Source of the DNA: Actinomycetes bacterium
Lineage (GTDB): Bacteria > Actinomycetota > Acidimicrobiia > Acidimicrobiales > Acidimicrobiaceae
Reading direction: 5' to 3'
Length of the DNA stretch: 7,027 nt
Assembly: GCA_021785315.1 (NCBI GenBank)
Contig: JAJYFX010000096.1
Span: 1-7,027, forward strand
Positions 1 through 6,302 of this stretch are shown piece after piece. Position 1 is the first letter of the stretch. Each line of letters starts with the position of its first letter. The translations under genes were made by a program, and so were the position numbers. The notes under the pieces are model-generated. The model was not told the DNA's origin. It made no database searches and worked only from the letters and a program-made list of their open reading frames with translations.

Positions 1-183
1 TCGGTGCCGTTTAGAACACTCACGTTGTCCTCTCCGGCCGCCAGAAAGGTTTGCGAGCGAGATTTGTTGTTGCTTCGTCCCGACATGCATATCGCGTGGA
101 GAGGCGATGAGGAGCCGGGGAATGCCGAAGAGATTGCGGCCCGGGTTAGCGGGTACGCAACTCTTGTTGACGCCGGCAGTTAG
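1..183 (+). CDS. FAD-dependent aromatic-ring monooxygenase, C-terminal end (partial)
   Basis: Reading frame 1 is open from the window edge to TAG at 181-183 and gives the last 60 residues of a protein whose start lies outside the window. The segment LLLRPDMHIAWRG (about residues 23-35 of the visible part) matches the C-terminal signature 'LVRPDxHVAWR' of the PheA/TfdB/MhpA-type flavoprotein hydroxylases, and the following acidic stretch and 'ARVSGYA' fit the usual tail of that family. These enzymes use FAD and NAD(P)H to hydroxylate phenolic rings in the cytoplasm; the FAD-binding and substrate domains are not visible here, so the substrate cannot be named. The next gene in the same direction begins about 90 bases downstream, which suggests a shared catabolic transcript. 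The family call rests on the short C-terminal signature only. Confidence 0.72.
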   Translation, partial: SVPFRTLTLSSPAARKVCERDLLLLRPDMHIAWRGDEEPGNAEEIAARVSGYATLVDAGS

Positions 184-272
184 TCAAACAATACCCTCGG
201 TATTCTGGGGATTGTTGCAGCAGTAAAAGAAAGTTGATATGCAAATGCTGTCAATGGACCGAAAGAGACAAG

Positions 273-1295
273 ATGAAGATTGATGCCTTTTGCCACATAA
301 TGCCGCGCGCGTACTACGACCGCTTCTTTGACCTGGGAGCGACTGCCGAGGCTGCAAACCTGCGCAAGCGAGTGTCCAATATTCCCTCTATGGTGGATCT
401 CGACATTCGTTTCAGGCAGATGGACGAGTTTGGTGATTACCGCCAGATAATTAATCTTGCAGCGCCTCCGGTCGAGGATCTTGGTTCGCCTGCCATCTCC
501 AAAGAAATGGCCAGGCTGGCAAATGAGTCCATGGCCCAGTTGGTGGCGGATCACCCCGACCGCTTTGCCGGTTTCTTCGCCGCAACGCCTCTAGATGATC
601 CCGAGGCAGGGATCGAAGAGTACAATTACGCGCGTAACCAGCTTGGCTCCATGGGCGCGCAGATCTATACCCATGTGCACGGAAAAGCCATGGACGCCAA
701 TGAGTTCGAACCTTTCTGGGAGAACGCCGCCAAAAGCGGGGGAATGCTTCAGGTGCACCCGGCCAGAAATGTGGCGTGGCCGGACTATCCCACTGAAACT
801 CGTTCCCGCTATGAGATTTGGTGGACGCTGGGTTGGGAGATGGATCTGTCGGTCTTTCAGGCAAGGCTCGTCTTTAGCGGCGTACTCGAGCGATATCCTG
901 ATCTCAAACTGCTGATTCACCACGGCGGCTCAATGATTCCCCACTTTGCCGGTCGCGTGGGTCCCGGCTGGGACCAGTTGGGTGCCCGTACTCCGGAGGA
1001 CCAGAAAGCCGACATAGAAGGCTATCCGCTGACCAAAAGGCCGATCGAATACTTCAAGATGATGTACGCAGATACTGCCATGTTCGGAGCGGCGCACGCG
1101 TTGCGCTGCAGCATTGATTTTTACGGCGCGGACCATATGCTGTTTGCCTCGGATTCGCCGTTCGATCCTGAAAAAGGACCAGGATACATCCGTGCCACAA
1201 TCGCAAACATGGAAGAGATTGGGCTTTCAGCCGACGAGAAGAATACGATTTACCAAGGGAATGCGTCCCGTTTGCTGGGTTTGAAGGTCAGCTAA
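273..1295 (+). CDS. Amidohydrolase-2 family protein (ACMSD/decarboxylase-like)
   Basis: This 340-residue protein is the usual length for the amidohydrolase-2 superfamily, TIM-barrel enzymes that include aminocarboxymuconate-semialdehyde decarboxylase, gamma-resorcylate decarboxylase and related hydrolases or hydratases. I start it at ATG 273, where MKIDAFCHIMP aligns with the family N-terminus (MKIDxHxHxLP) and a weak purine-rich site (AAAGAG) lies just upstream; a TTG at 234 would add 13 unconserved residues. Visible landmarks are FCH at 6-8, QVHPA with H162, LIHHGG with H216/H217 followed by MIPHFAGR, and FASDSPF with D294, matching the second metal His, the catalytic His and the metal Asp of ACMSD. 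The first His of the HxH metal motif is Phe6 here, so metal binding may differ. It lies between an aromatic monooxygenase and a dihydroxyphthalate decarboxylase-like gene, which suggests a step after ring hydroxylation. The exact reaction is not determinable. Confidence 0.85.
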   Translation: MKIDAFCHIMPRAYYDRFFDLGATAEAANLRKRVSNIPSMVDLDIRFRQMDEFGDYRQIINLAAPPVEDLGSPAISKEMARLANESMAQLVADHPDRFAGFFAATPLDDPEAGIEEYNYARNQLGSMGAQIYTHVHGKAMDANEFEPFWENAAKSGGMLQVHPARNVAWPDYPTETRSRYEIWWTLGWEMDLSVFQARLVFSGVLERYPDLKLLIHHGGSMIPHFAGRVGPGWDQLGARTPEDQKADIEGYPLTKRPIEYFKMMYADTAMFGAAHALRCSIDFYGADHMLFASDSPFDPEKGPGYIRATIANMEEIGLSADEKNTIYQGNASRLLGLKVS

Positions 1296-1447
1296 ACATT
1301 TGGTGGGAACGATGAGCCGCGTGTTGGCCCATCGCAATAATGCGGCACACCCTCCGGCGGTTGAATGTCGCTAGTCGGGGCTGTGATAAACCCGCCCGCC
1401 TGTCTTCACCTCTTCACTGGATGCGTCGCGATATTCGATTGGGAACT

Positions 1448-1452
1448 GGGAG
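1448..1452 (+). promoter_or_regulatory. Ribosome binding site deciding a TTG start
   Basis: GGGAG lies eight bases before TTG 1461. It supports starting the decarboxylase-like gene there and not at the ATG at 1365, which would add 32 residues that do not resemble the family N-terminus. Confidence 0.6.
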
Positions 1453-1460
1453 TACCTCTA

Positions 1461-2456
1461 TTGGAACCTGTAGAAATAACGGCAGCCATGACTTATTACG
1501 ACCACGTCAGCGATTTGGTGGCTGGGAGGGTGCAGCCTGAGGGCGTAAAGCTTCGCTGTCTGGACTTCAAGGTGGAAGAGATCTTCTTTCGCTTTGAAAG
1601 GTTTCGGGAATGGGAAGTTTCCGAAATGTCGATGGCCACCTACATCTCCCTACTCTCCAGAGGCGACACCTCCATGGTTGGTATCCCGGTCTTTCCATCA
1701 CGGGTCTTTCGCCACTCGTCTTTCTATGTAAGATCTGGCGAGTTTTCCAGTCCCGGAGAACTGCGAGGCAAACGGATCGGTGTGCCTGAATGGGCAATGA
1801 CCGCCTGCATCTATGCGCGAGCTCTGTTGACACATGAATGGGGCGTGCCACTCGAGTCTGTCGAGTGGGTGCAGGCTGGCGTAAATCAGGCTGGGAGGAC
1901 CGAAAAAGTTCCACTTGCTTTGCCCAAAGGTGTAAAACTAACACCGGTGGCACATAAATGCCTAGATGAGATGTTGTCGAGCGGAGATATCGACGCAATA
2001 ATAAGCGCCCATGCCCCAACCAGTTTCGAGAACCAGGATCCTAGGATCGTCCGTCTAATTCCACACACCTTAGAAGCTGAGATGGAATATGCCAAACGTA
2101 CCGGCGTGGTTCCGATTATGCACCTGGTGGTTGTAAAGCGCGAAACTGTCCAGTCATATCCGTGGATCCTGCGGAATTTGTATACAGCCTTTGATGAAGC
2201 CCGCGCACGGAGTGTCGCGCGCCTTGCCGTCGCTCCAGCCGGACCTGCCAGCCGAGTCCCACTCCTGTGGTTGGATGAGGCGGTTAGGAAGACGAAAGAG
2301 GCTTTCGGTGGATCGTCGTTCCCATACGGCGTCGAGGAGAATCGTGCGACCCTGGAAGCATTCGCAAACTGGTCCTATGAGCAGGGTGTGGCCCATCGCA
2401 GAATAAGCGTGGAGGATTTATTCCCGTCCCAAGTTGGCTCGGGATTTAGGATTTAG
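1461..2456 (+). CDS. 4,5-dihydroxyphthalate decarboxylase-like protein
   Basis: The product (331 residues from TTG 1461) resembles the family annotated as 4,5-dihydroxyphthalate decarboxylase, which has a periplasmic-binding-protein-like two-lobed fold but no export signal. Recognisable blocks in order are YYDHVSDLVAGRVQPEG (about 12-28), EEIFFR...EWEVSEMSMATY (39-61), GIPVFPSRVFRHSS (74-87), LRGKRIGVPEWAMTA (101-115), GDIDAIISAHAP (175-186), TGVVPIMHLVVVKR (214-227) and PYGVEENRATLEAFANWSYEQG (288-309), ending in the EDLFP motif. In phthalate breakdown this enzyme removes a carboxyl group from 4,5-dihydroxyphthalate to give protocatechuate. No signal peptide is seen, so it should act in the cytoplasm. 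It follows the amidohydrolase gene by 165 bases on the same strand. No other phthalate genes are visible, so the true substrate may be another dihydroxy aromatic acid; members of this family are also often misannotated as transport binding proteins. Confidence 0.83.
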   Translation: MEPVEITAAMTYYDHVSDLVAGRVQPEGVKLRCLDFKVEEIFFRFERFREWEVSEMSMATYISLLSRGDTSMVGIPVFPSRVFRHSSFYVRSGEFSSPGELRGKRIGVPEWAMTACIYARALLTHEWGVPLESVEWVQAGVNQAGRTEKVPLALPKGVKLTPVAHKCLDEMLSSGDIDAIISAHAPTSFENQDPRIVRLIPHTLEAEMEYAKRTGVVPIMHLVVVKRETVQSYPWILRNLYTAFDEARARSVARLAVAPAGPASRVPLLWLDEAVRKTKEAFGGSSFPYGVEENRATLEAFANWSYEQGVAHRRISVEDLFPSQVGSGFRI

Positions 2457-2544
2457 GGCCTAACAAATCGGATCCGCTGTGCTTCGATCGTCGGGGGTTA
2501 TGAGTCGTCGGCTGCGGTGATTTCGTGCCGAAACGAAGGAATCG

Positions 2545-2778
2545 CTAAAGAAGATTTTGAGAGGCTGATAAGTGCTGGCTGCAGAACAGCGCATTGGGAT
2601 CTGCAGCCAAGATCTCCAATTCAATCTCCGTTCCACAGGCTTCACATTTGCCATATGAGTTGGAATCGATCTTGCTCATCAGGGATTGCAATTGTGCAAG
2701 CTGAGATTCGAGTTCTACTACCTTTGCGGCCAGTCTCTCCAAATCCGAAGTTGTTAGTTGCGATCCCTCGTTGCCCAT
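2545..2778 (-). CDS. Small DksA/TraR-like zinc-finger protein
   Basis: This 77-residue protein has an N-terminal helical, probably coiled-coil part (about 10-37, rich in L, E, A and Q) and a C-terminal metal-binding part. In the latter, YGKCEACGTEIELEILAADP matches the DksA/TraR-type finger pattern (GxCxxCGxxIxxxRLxAxP). The ligands are C45, C48, C66 and H69, so the last Cys of the normal C4 finger is replaced by His. DksA relatives bind in the RNA polymerase secondary channel; this one is much shorter than DksA and lacks the acidic tip region that I would expect, so a role at polymerase is only an inference. The ATG at 2778 is the first start after an in-frame TGA and has no good ribosome site. 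It begins 43 bases after the membrane protein gene on the same strand and is probably cotranscribed with it. Confidence 0.72.
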   Translation of the reverse strand: MGNEGSQLTTSDLERLAAKVVELESQLAQLQSLMSKIDSNSYGKCEACGTEIELEILAADPNALFCSQHLSASQNLL

Positions 2779-2821
2779 GGGTTTCGAGTTTATTCAATCT
2801 GATGCGCGGAGTTTGCGTAGT

Positions 2822-3493
2822 TTAGCCAATCTTTTTGTGGCCAGCCAACATCGAGACCCATGGATTGGTCAGATGCAACTGGTGCAGTCCGAGTATCACC
2901 CCCACAATGAGAGCCCCGATCACCATCGCTACCCGGATTGGTCTTCCGGACGGTCTAAACGAGTGCGCACCGGATTTGCGGGCTAGCTCTGACATTGAGA
3001 GGAGGCCCGCTTTTGGGAAGTATGCCAGCACATGAACGACCATAAGGGCAAACCAGAGAACAAAAGAGGCCTTGTGAATGGTGTCCCACAATGCGATACC
3101 TGAGCCGCTTGGACCAATCAGCACCATTTCAATTCCTGACCACATCAAAAGTGTGGTGGTTAGGATTATCAGTGGCCCGATGACTCTGAGCAGCGGCTTA
3201 GGCGGTCCGGCTTTCGTGTACCTTGGATTTCCGAGGTAGTACATCACAAATCGGTAGGTAGTGCTGGTTATCTTCAATAAAAGCGGCGGTAAAAGAAGCC
3301 AGCCAATGAAGACATGAAGCGTAATTAGCTGGCGCACAAAGGGAACGGTCATTCCTTCGGCAGCTAAAAGGAAAAAGATCAACAGTCCTGTTAATGCCGT
3401 TAGCTTCGCATTCGCCGTGGCTTCATGGGATTTGGGCGATTTGTTTCCTGAAGTTGAGGGTCTTTTTACCGTTTCCAAGTTTGAAGCTGACAA
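2822..3493 (-). CDS. Cytochrome b561-like integral membrane protein
   Basis: The 223-residue product has a polar N-terminal tail (1-29) and five hydrophobic segments at about 31-47, 58-75, 104-126, 141-158 and 186-203, so it should sit in the cytoplasmic membrane. His60 (TLHVFIGWLL), His140 (IHKASFVLW) and His154 (VHVLAY) lie at or near helix ends and are candidate axial haem ligands, as in cytochrome b561 or ferric-reductase-like families. The motif LLKITSTTYRFVMYYLGNPRY followed by GPP and LLRVIGP is typical of an actinobacterial group of otherwise uncharacterised proteins that I recognise only by pattern. The start is TTG at 3493, chosen because GGAG lies five bases upstream. It is the first gene of a two-gene minus-strand unit with the zinc-finger gene. 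A role in membrane electron transfer is inferred; there is no partner oxidoreductase in the window. Confidence 0.7.
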   Translation of the reverse strand: MSASNLETVKRPSTSGNKSPKSHEATANAKLTALTGLLIFFLLAAEGMTVPFVRQLITLHVFIGWLLLPPLLLKITSTTYRFVMYYLGNPRYTKAGPPKPLLRVIGPLIILTTTLLMWSGIEMVLIGPSGSGIALWDTIHKASFVLWFALMVVHVLAYFPKAGLLSMSELARKSGAHSFRPSGRPIRVAMVIGALIVGVILGLHQLHLTNPWVSMLAGHKKIG

Positions 3494-3940
3494 AATTGCT
3501 CCGATTATGTTGTGAGTTTTTGCAACTTCATTAAAGTCTCCGGTGATGAAAATTTACTGAGGGAAGAATATTTGAGTGATGTTGAAGACCTTCAAACCAA
3601 TGGTTGCGAGACATAGCAAATTTTCAATAGGCAGTGCAGCGCCATTTACGGGAAGCGGGATCTATTTCCATGTCATGCTCTCCTGTTTTAGGAGATCAGC
3701 AGTCGGCCCGTGGCTGAGAATTGGGACACGATTCTATCCAGACAAATTCTCAACTGTCTGAGTGAAGCCATTTAGACGAGCCGGTGACAAGCTTGCGCCT
3801 GGCTAATTGTTGGCCATTCCAGCCGGCCTTCCATTCCGTTCGCGCAGAAGTAAAGACGGTGAGCTAAATCTCCCGGAAGATTCATTAGTTAGATGAGGTC
3901 AGGGATTTTTACGTTAGGATCTAATCTTGTTTTACTTAGA
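3494..3940. other. Gene-poor interval before tRNA-Lys
   Basis: About 450 bases lie between the divergent start of the membrane protein gene and the tRNA. The longest plus-strand reading frame, 61 codons from GTG 3576 with a purine-rich GGGAAG upstream, resembles no family I know and has no compositional sign of coding. The minus strand has no frame worth calling. The interval must hold the promoters of the membrane protein gene (leftward) and of the tRNA (rightward); TAATCT at 3922-3927 is a possible tRNA -10 box, with no clear -35 box. I see no terminator, repeat or strong hairpin. Confidence 0.5.
3499..3502 (-). promoter_or_regulatory. Ribosome binding site deciding a TTG start
   Basis: On the minus strand GGAG lies five bases before TTG 3493, which supports this non-ATG start for the membrane protein. 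Confidence 0.5.
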
Positions 3941-4016
3941 GGGCCGCTAGCTCATCGGGCAGAGCAGGAGACTTTTAATCTCAAGGTGCAGGGATCGAGA
4001 CCCTGGCGGCCCACCA
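3941..4016 (+). tRNA. tRNA-Lys (anticodon TTT)
   Basis: A full cloverleaf can be drawn. The acceptor stem GGGCCGC (3941-3947) pairs perfectly with GCGGCCC (4006-4012), followed by discriminator A and an encoded CCA. The D stem is GCTC/GAGC with a GG-containing loop, the anticodon loop is CTTTTAA with TTT at 3974-3976, and the T stem is CAGGG/CCCTG. This tRNA reads Lys codons AAA and AAG. Two features are odd. Position 54 of the T loop is A (loop ATCGAGA), so the usual T54-A58 pair is absent, and pair 27-43 is G-A. An integrase gene begins 63 bases after the CCA, so the 3' half is the probable attachment site and may have been supplied by the incoming element. It could be a decayed copy, but the perfect acceptor stem argues that it is functional. 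Confidence 0.93.
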
Positions 4017-4044
4017 GTTCAGAGGCACTTTCTGAAGTTTGCGC

Positions 4045-4073
4045 TTGACACCAGTACATAAAAAGTACATAAT
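4045..4073 (+). promoter_or_regulatory. Integrase promoter, leaderless type
   Basis: A perfect -35 box TTGACA (4045-4050) is separated by exactly 17 bases from CATAAT (4068-4073). The -10 box ends six bases before the GTG start codon at 4080, so transcription should start at or next to the first base of the codon. There is no ribosome binding site between, which fits a leaderless mRNA, a common type in Actinomycetota. Confidence 0.75.
4053..4072 (+). repeat. Tandem AGTACATAA repeat inside the integrase promoter
   Basis: AGTACATAA occurs at 4053-4061 and again at 4064-4072. The 11-base period places the two copies on about the same face of the helix. They fill the promoter spacer and -10 box, so a protein bound there would block integrase transcription. 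Candidates are integrase itself (arm-type sites next to the tRNA attachment site) or a repressor of the element. Confidence 0.55.
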
Positions 4074-4079
4074 TATTTT

Positions 4080-5213
4080 GTGACGGGACATAAAAAAGAA
4101 GTCAGACCAGGGGTGTGGAAGCTCAGGGTGTCGCTTGGCAAGGACCCGGTAACGGGCAAGTATCTCTATGTCTCGAAGACTGTTGAAGGCGGTCCGCGTA
4201 TTGCCGATAAGGCGCTTGCCTCACTTGCGTCGTCTTCGCGAGAGGTCCACTCGGCGGTAACAGTTGATGGACTTTTAGAGGAATTTCTGGTCGCTTGTCG
4301 AGGAAAGCGTTTAGAGAGTTCAACAATCCAGTTTTATGAAGGTGCGGCCAAGCACGCTTCGTCGGCGTTTGGTAAAACGAGGATCGAAGCGCTGAGCGCA
4401 CGTGACCTTGAGATGCTCTATCGGTCAATGGCTCAAAAGGGCCTTTCGAGTGCTCGGGTAAGACATGTTCACTCGCTGATGCACCGAGCTCTCGGTCAGG
4501 CGGTCAAGTGGGGGTGGCTAGAGAAAAACGTAGCAGAGCTTGCCTCTGTGCCAACCGTGAGGCGTAAAGCGGCAGCAGCCCCAACACCTGAAGAACTGGG
4601 CCAGATTCTCGTGGCAGCATCAAAGCGCAGTCCTCAACTTGCAGCTGTTTTTGCCCTTTGTGCACTCACTGGTGCTAGACGGGGCGAGGCGTTGGCACTT
4701 CGCTGGTCAGACTACGACCCGGCTGCTAGAAAGCTCACTATCGCAAGAAGCCTTGGCTACACCCCGAAAGCTGGCATTTATGAGAAGCCAACTAAGACCC
4801 ATGGGATTCGAAAGATAGGCATAGATGAAACTTTAGACGGCGTTATTTTCTCACAGATCGAGGCACTCAAAAAGAACGTCGAACTTGGTTTCGAGCTAGT
4901 TCCCGATCCCTTTTTGTTCTTCGGAGAGCCTGACGGCTTGCTTCCGTTGCATCCTGATACACCTTCGAAGTTTTTTCGCACTGTTTGCGACTCTCTAGGT
5001 TTTCCATATCACCTCCACCAATTAAGACATTTCACCGCTACGCAGTTGATAGCAGCTGGGGTAGACGTAAGAACTGTAAGTGGAAGACTTGGCCATGCTG
5101 ATGCTTCCGTTACGCTCAAGGTCTATTCACATGTCCTGGAAGCTCAAGATCAGGCAGCCTCAGAGTACCTTGGTTCCAGGGTATTTATTCCGAAACCGAT
5201 TGATAGGGCATGA
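4080..5213 (+). CDS. Tyrosine recombinase (phage-type integrase)
   Basis: This 377-residue protein has the full three-part layout of a phage or integrative-element integrase. An N-terminal arm-DNA-binding domain (about 1-50, with VRPGVWKLRVSLGKDP) is followed by a SAM-like core-binding domain (61-155) and the catalytic domain (170-365). The catalytic set is visible: R200 in LTGARRGE, K239 in the beta-hairpin, H313 and R316 in HLHQLRH, H339 in LGHADASVT, and nucleophile Y349 in VYSHV. It should recombine the element's attP with the tRNA-Lys gene directly upstream. The GTG start is fixed by the promoter, whose -10 box ends six bases earlier. Its stop overlaps the ATG at 5210 as ATGA, so the downstream Shedu-type gene was probably translated by coupling. 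All key residues are present, so the enzyme looks intact. Confidence 0.95.
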   Translation: MTGHKKEVRPGVWKLRVSLGKDPVTGKYLYVSKTVEGGPRIADKALASLASSSREVHSAVTVDGLLEEFLVACRGKRLESSTIQFYEGAAKHASSAFGKTRIEALSARDLEMLYRSMAQKGLSSARVRHVHSLMHRALGQAVKWGWLEKNVAELASVPTVRRKAAAAPTPEELGQILVAASKRSPQLAAVFALCALTGARRGEALALRWSDYDPAARKLTIARSLGYTPKAGIYEKPTKTHGIRKIGIDETLDGVIFSQIEALKKNVELGFELVPDPFLFFGEPDGLLPLHPDTPSKFFRTVCDSLGFPYHLHQLRHFTATQLIAAGVDVRTVSGRLGHADASVTLKVYSHVLEAQDQAASEYLGSRVFIPKPIDRA

Positions 5214-5879
5214 CACTTTGCGAAATATCTCGTGAGCTGCGCAACCAAGTCTGAGCTGAGTTCCCTCGGATACGCCTAAAAAAATCCGTTTGGCAACAGC
5301 TATTCGAGAAGAACCCGTGGATGCCTGGGGTGAGTTTAACGGGTCAGCTATTGACTAAATGGGACAGTAAAAGACTTGAGCAAGTAGTCTCAGGTGCTTC
5401 AAGCCACTCCGTTGGTAAGCGAGTAGACGCGATGTTTCATACATCTGGTCGGATTAAGTCGATGGTTTTTGCTGAAATCAAGACGCCTAAGACGGATTTG
5501 ATTAAGATGGAATATAGGTCGGGATGCTGGGCGATTTCTCAAGAACTCGCAGGGGTAGTTGCGCAAGCTCAGGGTACAACTCATCGATTTGTTGCCGAAG
5601 TAGGTGAGAGGTATCAGTCTAAGAACGAGGATGGCACCGATATGCCAGGTGATTTAACATATCTTTTCCGTCTTCGCTTCTTTCCTGGTAGTGGGAGATA
5701 TATCACAACTACGGGGCTCTGACGGAGGCGAGAATCAAGATAAAGTGCGTTCGTTCGAACTGTTCAGGAGGCAGATCTCTGAGTCGGAGATTCTGACCTT
5801 CGATGGGGTGCTCAGCAGAGCAAAATGGGCTTTAGAGTCGCTGGCGGATGCTCATATAGTTATTTTAATTCCTGGGTGA
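5210..5879 (+). pseudogene. Shedu-type (DUF4263) anti-phage nuclease, broken by a stop and a frameshift
   Basis: Shedu (SduA) proteins are PD-(D/E)XK nucleases that protect bacteria from phage. Three pieces of one protein can be read here. From ATG 5210, overlapping the integrase stop as ATGA, the frame meets TGA at 5252-5254. The same frame then continues with WQQLFEKNPW (5291-5320), the family's N-terminal motif, and runs through D (codon 5426) in KRVDAMF and E-x-K (codons 5474 and 5480) in AEIKTP, then EYRSG and ISQELAGVVAQAQ. After CGC at 5675-5677 the match moves to the +1 frame, SFLVVGDISQLRG, then NQDKVRSFELFRRQ and the C-terminal LTFDGVLSRAKWALESLA, ending at 5879. One extra base near 5678 explains the shift. 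A shorter product could start at ATG 5321 and stop at 5722, keeping the nuclease residues but losing both ends. Sequencing error at either lesion cannot be excluded. Homology of the first 14 codons to the family is unproven. Confidence 0.8.
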
Positions 5880-5897
5880 GACAGTCTCGTGGCTTTG

Positions 5898-6155
5898 CTA
5901 CGACTGCCCTTGACCCCATGGATGAATCCAGGGGCTTGCGGGCTTATTTCGGTCAAAATGAACGGCTACAAAATCGTAAACGTTCGTCCAGCCCGCATCA
6001 CAACTAAGACAGGTCATCCCCTGTACAGCCTTGTTTTCCCCGGTTTCAATGTGCTCTCCCTCCACCTCGTCCGATTCACATCGGGGGCAGATGGTGTCTG
6101 TGACCCGCTCTACTGGCACACGCCTTGTCGTTGCAGCTATCTCCCTTGGGCACAT
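5898..6155 (-). CDS. Small zinc-ribbon protein, mobile-element type
   Basis: The 85-residue product has two CxxC pairs, C23/C26 (ICPRCESDEVEG) and C49/C52 (MTCLSCDAGWTNVYDF), spaced 22 residues apart, which makes a single zinc ribbon. The arrangement CPxC...S(D)E(I/V)EG...CxxCxxxWTxVY is one I associate with small proteins of phages and plasmids; their function is not known, though nucleic-acid or protein binding is usual for such ribbons. The start at 6155 is supported by AAGGA five bases upstream. The gene points left, against the integrase and Shedu remnant, and its stop lies 18 bases after the Shedu stop, so the two transcription units converge without a visible terminator between them. 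It is separated from mihF, on the same strand, by a terminator, so it needs its own promoter. Confidence 0.65.
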   Translation of the reverse strand: MCPREIAATTRRVPVERVTDTICPRCESDEVEGEHIETGENKAVQGMTCLSCDAGWTNVYDFVAVHFDRNKPASPWIHPWGQGQS

Positions 6156-6235
6156 ATTCTTCCTTCCCTATGGTGGCTCCGTATGCTTTATATGTATGCA
6201 CGCGAAACCGATCCCAGGACATAAGGATGGCAAGC

Positions 6236-6263
6236 AAAAAGCCCCACCTGAGTGGAGCTTTTT
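6236..6263 (-). terminator. Rho-independent terminator of mihF
   Basis: AAAAAGC-C-CCAC pairs with GTGG-A-GCTTTTT around a CTGA loop, giving a 12-pair stem with one C-A mismatch in the middle. On the minus strand the stem is followed by the T run and starts about 40 bases after the mihF stop. Because both ends are A/T runs it could also stop rightward transcripts. Confidence 0.8.
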
Positions 6264-6302
6264 AGTCCAAAGAGAAAGCCCTTACGAGCGAACGTTGCGG
6301 TT

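Noticed and set aside
451..864. 137-codon minus-strand reading frame, and others at 591-923 and 595-915
   Set aside because: They lie inside the amidohydrolase gene, have Pro/Arg-rich out-of-frame composition and match no family.
1365..1460. Extended N-terminus of the decarboxylase-like protein from ATG 1365
   Set aside because: The 32 extra residues are unlike the family; TTG 1461 has a good ribosome site at the right distance.
1567..2019. 150-codon minus-strand reading frame
   Set aside because: It is a shadow of the decarboxylase-like gene, without recognisable motifs.
3576..3761. 61-codon plus-strand reading frame with a purine-rich site upstream
   Set aside because: No known family, no domain and no supporting context; treated as part of the gene-poor interval.
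5210..5254. Separate 14-codon leader peptide between integrase and Shedu remnant
   Set aside because: It is in the same frame as the Shedu motifs that follow, so an in-frame stop in one longer gene is the simpler reading, though a true leader peptide is not excluded.
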